Assembly: GCF_019703515.2 (NCBI RefSeq)
Contig: NC_059346.1
Span: 51,730,001 to 51,794,000, forward strand
Length of the DNA: 64,000 nucleotides
DNA from: Myxocyprinus asiaticus
Lineage: Eukaryota > Chordata > Actinopteri > Cypriniformes > Catostomidae
Direction of reading: 5' to 3'
Shown here: piece by piece, positions 12,790 to 23,955 of the stretch
Position numbering within the stretch: the stretch's first letter is position 1
How the letters are laid out: the number at the start of each line of letters is the position of its first letter
The notes under the pieces: model-generated
Told to the model about the DNA's origin: nothing
Seen by the model: only the letters and a program-made list of their open reading frames with translations
Databases searched by the model: none
Program-made: the position numbers and the translations under genes

Positions 12790-12850
12790 CACATTTAGGG
12801 CCACTCAGTGGACATTTCACCTCGGAACAACTGCAATACATTTAAGGAGC
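12790..12850. repeat. Interspersed repeat family 2, copy 3 (short)
   Basis: It matches the core of the family (GGCCACTCAGTGGACATTTC, ACCTCGGAAC and AACTGCAATACATTT) but lacks the downstream half. Confidence 0.5.
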
Positions 12851-12889
12851 CATGTAATATAATTTAGCAAAAACGTTGCCACAGTCGTG

Positions 12890-12908
12890 TTTAAAAAAAA
12901 TATATATA

Positions 12909-12939
<31 letters not shown>

Positions 12940-12949
12940 TTTTTTTTTA
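12890..12949. repeat. Compound (A)n(TA)n(TTA)n(T)n microsatellite
   Basis: An A run is followed by TA dinucleotides, about ten TTA triplets, then a T run. Confidence 0.95.
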
Positions 12950-13059
12950 TGAGATCAGGCTGGGTTTAACTGAATTGCATGTGGTTAGTGAATAAGATGC
13001 AATTGTTTTTTTCGCTAAAAAACCAAGCACAAAAATTGTCACATGGATGCAGCTATTAT

Positions 13060-14012
13060 GGGTCACGGTCATAGCACCACCAACTGGGAGCAGGAAGTAT
13101 GGCACTTTTAACAGAGTTTGAAATAGCCCTCTTCTGTTTAAATTAATTACTTCAAAATTCTTTAGAATAATGTCAAGACCCTGCTTATGTAAATTTGTCA
13201 AGGGATATTTGATATCATAAATATTGTTGCCATGGCGATACATTAATTGTTATTATTCCTTATATTTGGGTGTTTTTAGGCACTTGTCATTCTTGCCATT
13301 AATCTGGGCAAAAGTTCACACATGGGCATGTGGGGGGGGGGGGGGGGTGCTCTGTAGCGCCCCCTTTCAAATGGGTGTATAAGACGGCCTCTGTAGCACC
13401 CCCATTTTCACCTACAGTCACCAAACTTGGTACATATATAGTTCTCACCAAGCTGGACAACTTTCATAATTATAGTCATTTGCTCTGCCCAACAATAAGT
13501 CAGCCATTTTGTATTTTCTGAAAATTGCAAGCACTGAACTTTTAAATACTCCTCCTTGGTGATTAATGAGACTGACACCACATTTAGACAACATTATGCC
13601 AAGACATTGAAGATACTAAATTGCGAACATATTTTGATATATCGAATGGTATTGCCATGGTGAGGCATTGAATTAATGGTGAAAAATGGGAAACAGGAAG
13701 TGTCTCATATTTCTGTGTGCAATGTGTGATTTAGACCAAAATTGAGATCCTTCTTAATTGAGATTGCATCCTAATCATATGGATTTGACTCTTTTGGGTC
13801 ACGGTCATAGTGCCACCACCTGGCAGCAGAAAAATTGGCTCTTACAACAGACTTTAAAATAGTCCTCTTCTATTTACCAAAATTGCTTCAAAATTGCTTA
13901 GAATAATGTCAAATGCATGTGTCCACCTTGCACTGTTTTCCAAAAGCCACCGGGTGGAAATGGACCAGTTGTGCTTGGGCCCGTCATCGCTGCTTGCAGC
14001 TATATTTAATAA
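13060..14012. repeat. Diverged compound repeat with two internal copies
   Basis: The block GGGTCACGGTCATAGCACCA at 13058 recurs as GGGTCACGGTCATAGTGCCA at 13796. In each case it is followed by the same ordered segments (GCAGCAGAA/GAGCAGGAA, AATAGYCCTCTTCT, CTTCAAAATT, TTAGAATAATGTCAA). The stretch ends CATCGCTGCTTGCAGCTATA, a terminus common in fish repeats. Coding capacity is absent. Confidence 0.55.
13332..13348. repeat. Poly(G) tract
   Basis: An uninterrupted run of G inside the compound repeat, followed by TGCTCTGTAGCGCCCCC. Confidence 0.9.
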
Positions 14013-15550
14013 TTATTGCCTTCACTATTTAAGTTTTCAATTTGTGAAGTTGGTTGGTTAACTTCTCAGAATATAATGAACCTTTTAGAATGTCAGTCAG
14101 TGAAGACTTTCAGTGTATATCCATTTTTTGACTTATAACAGCAAGCAATCAAGGATCTTTGCAAGCAGCATGACTTATTCTAATAATTTATTGCACTATT
14201 TTTACTGACTCCCTGCATGGGTTTTTAGCACAAAGTACAAATTACTGCATGGCTGTGACTGACACCTCAAAAGACATAAAGAATTATTTTGGCTCTTATA
14301 ATGACCACTTTAACAGTTAGGGGTTTAATAACGAGATATGCAAATGAATTTAAGCTATTTGTTCTCACACTCATTTGTGGCAACATCACAAGTGCTTACA
14401 TCATTGTGGTTTCAAGTATTACTGCTTTATTATAGTTTGGTTAATTCTCTTAATCATAATGAATGACCTTGAAAAATAGTATGTAACTTTGACATTCAGT
14501 GGGTGAGTGGCCTTAAATGACTATATTCAGTACAAACGACTCTTGAGGGTGGCAATTTTGCCATTAAAGCTAGTAGAGAGTGGCCTGGCCAGTGCAGGTG
14601 AGTATGTGGGATGTGTTTATATTTCTGCAGTTCTGTCAGAGTAATGCAATTTGGAGTGGGTCTCATTTGAGCATTTCTAGTGTTCTGTAATTAGTTGGCA
14701 GGGTTGTCCATTTGTAGGCACTACAATAAGACAGTTATTGGCTCTTTTGTTGAAACATCTATCTTTCAATAAATCTGAGGAAAACATACTGTGTATTGAT
14801 GTTCTGTGATGTCCTATGTTGTCATATGATGCCCTAAGTTGCCATAGTTTCCAGTCTTACCTGTGATTTTAAATGGAACTATTTTCTGAAGGGCTGATTT
14901 ATTTTAAATCGCTTCTGCTCACAGATTCCTCTCTCGAAGCATTATAATTAACAAAGTTCTGTAAGAAGTTATCCACAATTCCGAATGCTTTCTTAGGGTA
15001 TTTGTTTCTGGAGACATTCTCGTGACACACAAGTCCTAATTCTGTCTCTTTTCTGTGCCTATTTAAAGGCTTTAGAAGTGTTATTGCAGGTGTATGTCAG
15101 CTGTAAATTACTAAATAATTTTCCAGTGTGAGCCACCTGACTCCTTTGAATGTCATTATCGCCTTGGAAGGCTATTTGTATATCCTTCAGCAAAATAAAA
15201 CTACAGAGACCTTCTATAAGATTCTGAAGATTTGTATAGATAAAGTTTGTAGAAGCTCTCTAAATTAAAGTAAGGTAAACAACGGCTTTACAAAAACCCA
15301 AGCAGATGGCATGAAGAACTGTCTACAGCTCAGAGATCTCTGTAGACTGTTGTGTCCGAGGTGCTGGATGTTAGAAATGTTAGAGCATGACATTCATCAT
15401 AGAAACTTAATCTCTTTTTGTTTTCCCTTGCCAAATTTACCCACTTGTCCCAGTTTCTAAAAGTATTGTAGATACGTTCTGATATTTTATCATTATCTGG
15501 TAATATTACTGTCAGTAGAATTGTCTGAAATTTAGATTTCTTTGCAATCT
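14013..15550. other. Non-coding, nothing recognised
   Basis: AT-rich unique-looking DNA. There is a short loose tandem of GATGTYCTATGTTG-like words at 14798-14850 and no gene. Confidence 0.5.
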
Positions 15551-15552
15551 AA

Positions 15553-15660
15553 CAGTGCTGGAGAAGCAACTTTGAAACTGTAGCTTCACAAGCTACAAGG
15601 TACACATCATTTATATTGGTTAAACTACAGTCAAGCTACTCTTTTGAAAAAGTAGTTAGC
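15553..15660. repeat. Fragment of a hAT-like short element
   Basis: CAGTGCTGGAGAAGCAACTT, then ACTTTGAAACTGTAGCTTC, matches the piece at 4598. A related GTAGCTACAGTAACTACA stretch at 16091-16108 may be its other end, which would put repeat family 2 copy 4 inside it. Confidence 0.4.
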
Positions 15661-15891
15661 TCCACAACCAATGTGATCACAATGAAAATCAACTTGCTGC
15701 TTCCGAATATTCATATACCCTGAAATTGACCCCATTCTGCCAAATTAATGACTAGTGCCATCCCCATCAGACATCTTAGAATCAATTCAAACGTGTTTAC
15801 TTTTCCCTGTTGCGCAAGCAGTTTCTGGGACATGGGTTATAGTCCCATGGAAACAAGGAATTATTTACATAAAATATGCAACTACTATTAT

Positions 15892-16072
15892 GTAATTTAC
15901 AACAAAAAATACAACTCACTTTTGGCGCCACACTGTGGACATTTCACCTTAACAACACTTCCAGCTTTGGCCATTGGGGGCAGTGAATCGAATTTCTGTA
16001 AGCACAAACCAATTTCAGCAGCAGAACTTTCGACCTCCTGTCACTGAATTCATGGTGTGATCAGCCTGATGC
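15892..16072. repeat. Interspersed repeat family 2, copy 4
   Basis: It shares TGTAATTTACAAC, CACACTGTGGACATTTCACC, ACACTTCCAGCTTTGGCCA, CCAATTTCAGCAGCAGAAC and GGTGTGATCAGCCTGA with copies 1 and 2. Confidence 0.7.
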
Positions 16073-16493
16073 AACAAGTTACCAAGACAAAGTAGCTACA
16101 GTAACTACATTAAAGCTATCTGAAGTGGCCAAATCTTTTCAAATATATAATTACCAGATTATATTAGTTATTTCTGCAATCAAAGCAGCATTTACCTGGC
16201 ACATAAATAATGAAGAATAGGGTGGCAGCATTAAACTGAAAAAATGCAATTTACTGCTCTAAATACAAATACAACCAATAAAACTAGAAAACACTCTACT
16301 ATATAACAGAATCTAAACAATAAACCAGTGGTTCCCAAACTGGGTGCCACCAGGACTAGCTAGGGGTGCCATGAAATCTCTGCTCAGTTTAATATTTTAA
16401 TATACACCTGGTGCACTCGTGGTGAATGCAGTTGTGCGCATGGACAGTCAAATGTGCTTCGATCTTGATGTGTTAGGAATGTAAACACAGCAG

Positions 16494-16700
16494 TTAAAGG
16501 AATAGTTCACTCCAAAATGAAAATTCTCATCACCCTCATGCCATCCCAGATGTGTATGACTGTCTTTCTTCTGTAGAACACAAATGAAGATTTTTAGAAG
16601 AATATTTCAGCTCTGTAGGCCCATACAATGCAAGTGAATGGTGACCACAACTTTCAAGCTCCAAAAAGCACATGAAGGCAGCATAAAAGTAATCCATCAG
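16494..16700. mobile_element. TTAA family (GGAATAGTTCAC), left part
   Basis: TTAA then AGGAATAGTTCACTCC opens the stretch, followed by the family's ordered blocks (CTCATCACCCTCATGCCATC, TGACTGTCTTTCTTCTG, ATACAATGCAAGTGAATGG). Complete relatives lie at 40042-40355 and 53830-54471. The right end is missing. Confidence 0.65.
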
Positions 16701-16707
16701 ATTTCAG

Positions 16708-16751
16708 TTTTTTTTTTTTTTTTTTTTTTAAAGATGAAAAAAAAAAAAAAA
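16708..16751. repeat. T22 / A15 inverted homopolymer pair
   Basis: A run of about 22 T is followed within 8 bases by about 15 A. It could fold as a hairpin or be a slippage product. Confidence 0.9.
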
Positions 16752-17260
16752 GATCCTACTGATTTGCTACAGAAAAAAGCAGTTAAGTAGCATCACTACT
16801 TCTACTTAATTACTCCTCACTGCAATCAACAGTTTAGGAAACATATCACTTCTGGTGCAGTGGGGTAAAAAACTTTCCACTTCAGCTGTTGGTAAGGTTA
16901 TATGGGGTGACAGAAATTAGTTGAGTAATCACCCTCATTTGTCTCCTATAATAGACAGTGGTAGACCATGACCACTCGTACACATGACTGGATAAAGTCA
17001 AGGGTCTAGACCTGCATTTACATCTACTGAACCTTTGACAGACCCATTAAATTGCTAGGGAGCAGTGCTGAGGAAATTACTTCTGAATTGCAATCCGGTA
17101 TGGATTACAAATTACATAACTAAAATTGCAATCAGTAAAATAATCTCTTAGATTATATTTTATGTAATATAATCTGATTACTTGTGTATTATTTTTGGAT
17201 TACCTCTGACCTAACACTTGTTTATTTGATGTCACCTGCATTTGAGTTGGATAATCTATA
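16752..17260. other. Non-coding, short repeat piece only
   Basis: A stretch at 17062-17190 (GCAGTGCTGAGGAAATTACT and a run of ATTACAAATTACATAAC) resembles a short hAT-like fish element, but its ends are not clear. Nothing else is seen. Confidence 0.4.
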
Positions 17261-18824
17261 CAGTGCATCCGGAAAGTATTCACAGCACTTCACTTTTTCC
17301 ACATTTTGTTATGTTACAGCCTTATTCCAAAATGGATTAAATTCATTATTTTCCTCAAAATTCTACAAACAATACGCCATAATGACAACGTGAAAGAAGT
17401 TTGTTTGAAATCTTTGCAAATTTATTAAAAATAAAAATGAAAAAAATCACAGGTGCATCCTGTTTCCACTGATCATCCTTGAGATGTTTCTACAACTTGA
17501 TTGGAGTCCGCCTGTGGTAAATTCAGTTGATTGGACATGATTTGGAATGCACACACCTGTCTATATAAGGTCCCACAGTTAACAGTGCATGTCAGAGCAC
17601 AAACCAAGCCATGAAGTCCAAGGAATTGTCTGTAGACCTCTGAGACAGGATTGTATCGAGGCACAGATCTGGGGAAGGGTACAGAAAAATTTCTGCAGCA
17701 TTGAAGGTCCCAATGAGCACAGTGGCCTCCATCATCCATAAATGGAAGAAGTTTGGAACCACCAGGACTCTTCCTAGAGCTGGCCGCCTGGCCAAACTGA
17801 GCGATCGGGGGAGAAGGGCCTTAGTCAGGGAGGTGACCAAGAACCCGATGATCACTCTGACAGAGCTCCAGCATTTCTCTGTGGAGAGAGGAGAACCTTC
17901 CAGAAGAACAACCATCTCTGCAACACTCCACCAATCAGGCCTGTATGGTAGAGTGGCCAGATGGAAGCCACTCCTCAGTAAAAGGCACATGACAGCCCAC
18001 CTGGAGTTTGCCAAAAGGCACCTGAAGGACTCTCAGACCATGAGAAACAAAGACTGAACTCTTTGGCCTGAATGGCAAGCGTCATGTCTGGAGGAAACCA
18101 GGCACCGCTCATCACCTGGCCAATACCATCCCTACAGTGAAGCATGGTGGTGGCAGCATCATGCTGTGGGGATGTTTTTCAGCGGCAGGAACTGGGAGAC
18201 TAGTCAGGATCGAGGGAAAGATGACTGCAGCAATGTACAGAGACATCCTTGATGAAAACCTGCTCCAGAGCGCTCTGGACCTCAGACTGGGGTGAAGGTT
18301 CATCTTCCTACAGGACAACGATCCTAAGCACACAGCCAAGAAAACAAAGGAGTGGCTCCGGGACAACTCTGTGAATGTCCTTGAGTGGCCCAGCCAGAGC
18401 CCAGACTTGAACCCGATTGAACATCTCTGGAGAGATCTGAAAATGGCTGTGCACCGACGCTCCCCATCCAACCTGATGGAGCTTGAGAGGTCCTGCAAAG
18501 AAGAATGGGAGAAACTGCCCAAAAATAGGTGTGCCAAGCTTGTAGCATCATACTCAAAAAGACTTGAGGCTGTAATTGGTGCCAAAGGTGCTTCAACAAA
18601 GTACTGAACAAAGGCTGTGAATACTTATGTACATGTGATTTTTTTCATTTTTATTTTTAATACATTTGCAAAGATTTCAAACAAACTTCTTTCACGTTGT
18701 CATTATGGGGTATTGTTTGTAGAATTTTGAGGAAAATAATGAATTTAACCCATTTTGGAATAAGGCTGTAACATAACAAAATGTGGAAAAAGTGAAGTGC
18801 TGTGAATACTTTCCGGATGCACTG
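17261..18824 (+). mobile_element. Full-length Tc1 transposon, inactive
   Basis: The 1564-bp element begins CAGTGCATCCGGAAAGTATT and ends with its inverted copy at 18824. It is flanked by TA at 17259-17260 and 18825-18826, the Tc1/mariner target duplication. The inverted repeats extend about 200 bp on each side (to about 17455, and from about 18640). One transposase gene, broken in several places, fills the middle. The length is normal for a Tc1 element. Confidence 0.93.
17611..18607 (+). pseudogene. Tc1 transposase pseudogene (DD34E)
   Basis: This gene would encode the cut-and-paste transposase that binds the terminal repeats and moves the element. The frame opens at ATG 17611 and stops at codon 11 (TGA at 17641, where the family has CGA). 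It then reads a normal helix-turn-helix region, including KWKKFGTTRTLPRAGR, to a stop at 18055. At about 18046-18055 some 25 bp are missing compared with relatives, removing the WSDETK segment with the first catalytic Asp and shifting frame. The rest continues in the new frame, with TGA at 18293 (again CGA in relatives). The second Asp (QDNDPKHT) and the Glu ([11 protein letters not shown]) survive, 34 residues apart. It cannot be active. Confidence 0.9.
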
Positions 18825-18831
18825 TACTATT

Positions 18832-19045
18832 TTGGGACCCACTTTATATTAGGTGTCTTTAACTACTATGCACTTTTGATACAATGTACTTATTATGTAC
18901 ATATGTGTTGTTACATTGTACTTATATTTAAAGTACCTGCATTTAATTACATCTGTAGTTACATTGTTAACCTTAACCTCTAATCCTAACCCTAACCCTA
19001 CCCCAACCCTTACCCTAAACCCTAACCTAAAGCCTAACCCTCCCC
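18832..19045. repeat. Repeat with interstitial CCCTAA-like tract
   Basis: CCACTTTATATTAGGTGTCT, then GTACTTATTATGTACATA, leads into degenerate CCCTAA/CCTTAACC units at 18966-19040. This arrangement occurs in fish interspersed repeats. The tract is too degenerate to be functional telomere. Confidence 0.5.
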
Positions 19046-19895
19046 CTAAATCTCTTCAATGAAACCACTGATGGAAACGTTTGTTGACCAAGGGTGATTT
19101 TGATTTTGTTAACGATAACAAAAACAAGACAAATAAGATGCATCATGTTGATAATTAAACAATTTTATTAAAGCATACTGTTGACAAAAATATGATCAGA
19201 AAAAAAGCTATTAACAGTTCAGGATATAAACAGAAGAAAAAATAAACATCTAAAGAAACATCTGTTTATAGTAGAAGATATTAGATATGGATTAATATCT
19301 AAACACTAAACACTGCTTTAAATGGGTTAATTACCTCACTCAAACAGATCCTATTAATCCATGAGATAATTCACTATATCCACAGCATATACAGTATGTA
19401 ATATTGCAACTTACATCTGCATAGACAATGAAGCGAATGAACTGGTGAACTTGAACTATGTTACACGCTAGTCATATTATGCCTACTAAGTGCATTCGTA
19501 ATCACATCTTATCTACCATAATCAATCATTATAAACATCTAAAAACCACATTATATGTTTGATAATATATAATCTGTCCTCCAGTTTATCTGATGGAAGT
19601 GTTAGGTAAGATTTAAAAAAAAAAACAATATTTACAGCCTGCATTAAAGAACTCATGCTGGGGGGTCCGTCAGTTCAGGAGAAACTTACATGCGAAAAGA
19701 TAAAGAAAATGTTTATATGTTTTTTCGTAATGTTTGAAAATTTGATTCAAGTTTAGTCTTTTACAAGTTGACAGTTCAGTTTCTTTAAACAAACCTTTAT
19801 TCCAGAGTAAAACTGACAAAAATTATTGAATATGACATGATGAAATATTGACTAATTTTAAAGGACATTTTCATCAAAAGACTAAAACTATGAAT
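19046..19895. other. Non-coding, nothing recognised
   Basis: AT-rich, no supported gene or paired termini. Confidence 0.5.
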
Positions 19896-19896
19896 A

Positions 19897-19929
<33 letters not shown>
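19897..19929. repeat. (ATA)n microsatellite
   Basis: About eleven ATA/AAT triplets. Confidence 0.95.
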
Positions 19930-19959
19930 TTAAAAAACTGTGTAATTAACACTGCAAAG

Positions 19960-20145
19960 TCAATATATTGAGCCAGAGTTAGATTCCAGGAAGTAGACAG
20001 GCTGATTCAATCCACCCCGAAAAAAGTTCTTGAGGGCAATATCCCTGAAATTCACCTGGAAGCAAAGTTCGCAAAAGTCCATGACAAAGTCCTTAATGGG
20101 ACGATTCCCCTGGCAGAGATGCTTTAGCTTAACTGCTGGGTTCAT
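19960..20145 (-). pseudogene. Retrotransposon Gag fragment
   Basis: A 61-residue frame from ATG 20145 reads LKHLCQGNRPIKDFVMDFCE and then VNFRDIALKNFFRGGLNQPV. This fits the Gag capsid-side pattern of fish Ty3/Gypsy elements, in which a QGN-rsV-dY-xeF segment is followed by F-D-xLK-xx-GL. The same F-D-LK-GL pattern opens the Gag-like frame at 23513-25267. No LTRs, protease or polymerase lie next to it, so it is an isolated fragment. The assignment is from motif memory and is moderately sure. Confidence 0.5.
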
Positions 20146-20493
20146 GAGGAGGTTGGGTATTCTTTAACGTTAAGCAGACAATGACGAGACTTAGTAAATC
20201 ATGGTTTTTCAGGGTCAAACCTTACATGACAAGTCTTGACATGCCATTTTGGAATATACCTGAATGTGAATGAGATTTGATAGTTTCGGCAGAGGAGAAG
20301 ATTATCAGTGAATAAGGACTTCAATTTCAATCTTTTCTTCACACAAAGCTATCTGGTCACCATTAACTATCATTGTATGAAAAGAGCTGCGTAAACATTC
20401 TGCTGAACTTCTCTTTTGATGTTCCTCGAAAGAAAGAAAGTCAAAACACAGGTTTGGAATAACATTAAGGACAGTAATGATGAATTTTCATTT

Positions 20494-20938
20494 TTAAAGG
20501 TGCTGTAAGCGATTTTTTCATGGAAAAGTATGCAAAAAAAAAAAAAAAAATACTCCCCTAAAGATATTAATGAAATAAGTGTCCTGAGATATCTCACCAG
20601 TCTCTATGACAGCTGTAGACTTTGTAAACAGCAAACAAAAATGTGTCCATGGATCGTGTACGCTGAAGCTTTTCACTTGTCAATCATTTTGCTCATTCTC
20701 ATAGTGTTGTATTTGAAGCGGTTCACTGAGGCTATGATTCATAATGTTTGTCAGTTGAGGGCGCTAGTGTGTCACTTTTGAATTTGAAAGCCACAGGAAC
20801 AAACAATACTGCTTTTTTAACTAAGTTTGTGTCTCAAAATGATCTTTAGGGTACAGGGTTTTGGAATGAGGGGGCGTGGCTAATTCAGTGGCTCACGTGA
20901 AAGCTTTAGAACGCTAAAATCACTTACAGCACATTTAA
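20494..20938. mobile_element. TTAA-flanked MITE
   Basis: TTAA at 20494-20497 and 20935-20938 brackets ends AGGTGCTGTAAGCGATTTT and AAAATCACTTACAGCACAT, which are inverted repeats. The 18-bp A tract at 20533-20549 lies inside. It has no coding potential and is probably piggyBac-mobilised. Confidence 0.65.
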
Positions 20939-21475
20939 ATGAACTATTTCTTCTAACATTCAACATAGTAGCAAGTTACTATGATCAAGAAATTACTATC
21001 ATTCTATTCTTTCGAATTGGGGTTCACTCAAAGCGAACCAAGATTTTCATCTCAGACTGATTGGCATTCAAATTAGATCAAAAATACTATTTGATTTCAT
21101 TGTAGCTCTGCAAACAGATGCAAACAGAATGGCTTCTCTGGCAGGACACATGCCATTGACAATCTTCTGTGCTGGCTGCATCTTTAGTGAGGTCCAGATG
21201 GACAGGAGAGCTGGAAGCATTGCCTCTGTAAACTAAAGTATTTGATACAGTGCCTCAGAAAAGGAAAAGATCTGTCTGTTTACAGGCACAACATGAATCT
21301 GGATTGAGATCAAGAAGCAGGTGAGGCTGGCTGATGGCTCGACAGAAATATTGGATGTAAATAGATGCCAGACAACAATGTAGCCAATTTATTGCCAATC
21401 TTCAGTCCAAATGTGAAGATGAAAAGTATTCAGATGCTAGTTGGTTAAACCTCAAAATGTACTTCATGTTTTACA
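20939..21475. other. Non-coding, nothing recognised
   Basis: No supported gene; no repeat termini seen. Confidence 0.5.
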
Positions 21476-21680
21476 GCATAGACCATTGTTTCCCAAACTT
21501 ACCCCCACAGCACCATCAGTAAGGCTCACGTATACTCCTTCATCGACACAAAACCAAAGATGTGTACCAAAGGTTAAAGACTCTTTAAGACTACCGACTG
21601 AGCGCATATGCGCAGTGAAGTTGCATGGCTATTATTTGTTATTTTTATCAACAACTGACTCTAAAGAACAGAATGGATAT

Positions 21681-21711
<31 letters not shown>
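21681..21711. repeat. Poly(T) tract
   Basis: About 29 consecutive T, inside the outer hAT-like element. Confidence 0.95.
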
Positions 21712-21715
<4 letters not shown>

Positions 21716-22155
21716 TTTATGCATTTCAGGATCTATAACAATATTCCATCAAATTTAATTAAGTAATCTTTAATAAAGTAAAATCAATAACAAATAAATA
21801 TTTTAAGTTTTATTTATTTAATTTTGTAATGAAATTGAAATGCTTAAATTTTAAAAATAGCCTAAAATATATTTTTACGTGTAAGAGACATTATCAGTTG
21901 CAAATGGATTGCATGGATCTAATCTTTGAACACAAACATGGGTGCCTGCAGGATTTAGTCTGAGGGTACGCACAGAAATCTGCCTAGAGATCTGCACGGG
22001 CCTTAAAATGAAACCCGAACCCTAGACTGTGTGGCCCGGCCCTACCCGACCTGAAAGATACTGTCAGATTTTAAGCCCGACCCGAACCCGAAATCGCTTA
22101 CTATCTAATTTCTCCTCCTAGTATCTTCTCCTTGTATAGCTGTATTTTATGTAAG

Positions 22156-22517
22156 TATAACATCTGAAAGGAGGTCACGAGAGCAGGATCCAAGTGCAGC
22201 AAGTTTTAACGATAAATGAATAAATAAAAATACAAAACAGGGTAAAACTGGGGACCATGAAGCAAGAACAAAATGTAAACAAACAAAAACTAACTGGGAA
22301 CATGAAATTAAGAAACACATGCATAAACATAAGAACTCACAAAGACTGAACAGAAGTCAGGGCATTATATACACAAGGGATAATGAGTTAATGAAACACA
22401 GGTGAGGATAATCGAGGACAGCTGGCAGTGATGAGGGCAGGGAATTATGGGAAGTGTAGTCCGGGAGGAACAGAGGACAGGGGAGAAAAACAAAGCAGAC
22501 ATCAGTGAATTGTGACA
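22156..22517 (-). repeat. 3' LTR of the minus-strand element
   Basis: On the minus strand it opens TGTCACAATTCACTG. The outer end reads TTATA where the related solo LTR at 48776-49116 ends TTACA. Confidence 0.88.
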
Positions 22518-22530
22518 TAACCCCCCGATT
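22518..22530 (-). promoter_or_regulatory. Polypurine tract before the 3' LTR
   Basis: Minus-strand AATCGGGGGGTTA abuts the TGTCAC start of the 3' LTR, where plus-strand DNA priming occurs in LTR elements. Confidence 0.6.
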
Positions 22531-22599
22531 AATGGATGTTATGTTTTGATTCACTGATGGCAGGTAAGGGAGGCAGGGCCAAGATGGAGCCGGAGACCA

Positions 22600-23185
22600 A
22601 AGAGTCCAGAGCAGCTCAGGCAGACGGTCGAGAGACCAAGGAGACCAGAGCAGATCAGGCGGATAACCAGGGGATTAAGGAAACCAGGGCAGATCAGGCA
22701 GACGACCAGGGGACCAAGGAAACCAGGGCAGATCAGGCGGATGTCCAGGAGACCCAGAAGACCAGAGCAGATCTGGCGGATGGCCATGAGATCAAGGAGA
22801 CCAGAGCAGATCAGGCGGATGGCCATGAGACCAAGGAGACCAGAGCAGATCAGGCAGACAGCCACGAGACAAAGGAGACAAGAGCAAATCAGGTGGACGG
22901 CCAGAAGACCCAGACGACCAGAGCAGATCAGGTGGATGGCCAGGAGACCCAGAAGACCAGAGCAGATCAGGTGGATGGCCAGGAGACCAGAGAGACCAGA
23001 GCAGATCAGGCGGACGTCCATGAGATCAGGGAGACCAAAGCAGATCAGGCGGACCGCCAGGAGACCCAGAAGACCAGAGCAGATCAGTTGGACGGCCAGG
23101 AGACCAGAGCAGATCAGGTGGACGACCAGGAGACCCAGAAGACCACAGCAGATCAGGCGGACGGCCATGAGACCACGGGAACCAC
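22600..23185. repeat. Tandem array 1, 39-42 bp units
   Basis: About 14 units of GAGACCAAGGAGACCAGAGC + AGATCAGGCGGATGGCCA, with lengths in multiples of three. Every frame stays mostly open on both strands. The plus strand reads a 219-residue ETRADQADGQ-type repeat; the minus strand reads PPDLLWSSGSPGR-type repeats. Confidence 0.88.
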
Positions 23186-23284
23186 CTCAGGGTAGGGACA
23201 GGATCAGGAGGCCTGGTTGGCGGCCACAGGGCTGAAACAGGGTTAGGTGGCCAGGGAGGCGACCACCGACTAGAGACTGGAACC

Positions 23285-23480
23285 ATGGGAGACTCTGAGG
23301 GTGGAGCCATGGTAGGCGGAGCCGTAGGAGGCTCGAGGGGCGAAGCCGTGGCAGGCGGAGCCGTGGGAGGCTTGAGGAGCAGAGCCATGTGAGGCTCGAG
23401 GGGCAGAGCCATGGCAGGCGGAGCTGTGGGAGACTCGAGGGGTGAAGCCATGGAAGGCAGAGCTGTGGCAGGCTGGGGAA
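23285..23480. repeat. Tandem array 2, about 36-51 bp units
   Basis: Repeats of GGAGCCGTGGGAGGCTCGAG and GCAGAGCCATGGCAGGC. The minus strand reads a proline-rich APPATASPLEPPT repeat. Confidence 0.75.
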
Positions 23481-23489
23481 TGACCTCTG

Positions 23490-23955
23490 TAGTCGTGAAC
23501 ACTGGCAGAGACTCATGAATGACCTATGTGGTCGTAGGATTGGACATAGTCTTGGGAACGACCGCTGTGGTCGTGAACATGGGCAGAGACTTGGGGACAA
23601 CCTCTGTGGTCGTGAGCATGGGCAGAGACTCGGGAACGACTTCTGTGGTAGTAGGCATGGGCATAGTCTCGGGAATGACCTCTGTGGTCGTGGGCCTGGG
23701 CAGAGACTTGGAAACGACCTCTGTGGTCGTGAGCATAGGCAGAGACTCTGGAACAAGCTGTGTGGTCGTGGACATGAGCAGAGACTTGGAGACGACCTCC
23801 GTGGTCGTGAACACTAGCAGAGACTTGGAAACGACCTCTGTGGTCATGGGCATGGGCAGAGTTTCGGGAACGACCTCTGTGGTCGTGGACATGAGCAGAG
23901 ACTTGGAAATGACCTCCGCGGTCGTGAACACTGGCAGAGACTTGGAAACGGAAGC
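23490..23955. repeat. Tandem array 3, 42 bp units
   Basis: About eleven units of ACCTCTGTGGTCGTGAACAT + GGGCAGAGACTTGGAAACG. In the long minus-strand frame they read a 14-residue FQVSAHVHDHRGRS-type repeat. Confidence 0.88.

Noticed and set aside
17592..18611. Minus-strand frames of 95-157 codons
   Set aside because: They are antisense shadows of the Tc1 transposase on the plus strand. The same holds for minus frames at 28532-29061 and 46373-46901 and plus frames at 44262-44682.
18966..19040. Telomere or interstitial telomere array
   Set aside because: CCCTAA units are few and degenerate and occur inside a dispersed repeat; similar tracts are common in fish repeats.
22536..23195. 219-codon plus-strand open frame of ETRADQADGQ repeats
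   Set aside because: It is antisense to the Gag-like strand of a bounded LTR element and is open only because the repeat units are multiples of three without stops. No start context, signal or domain supports it.
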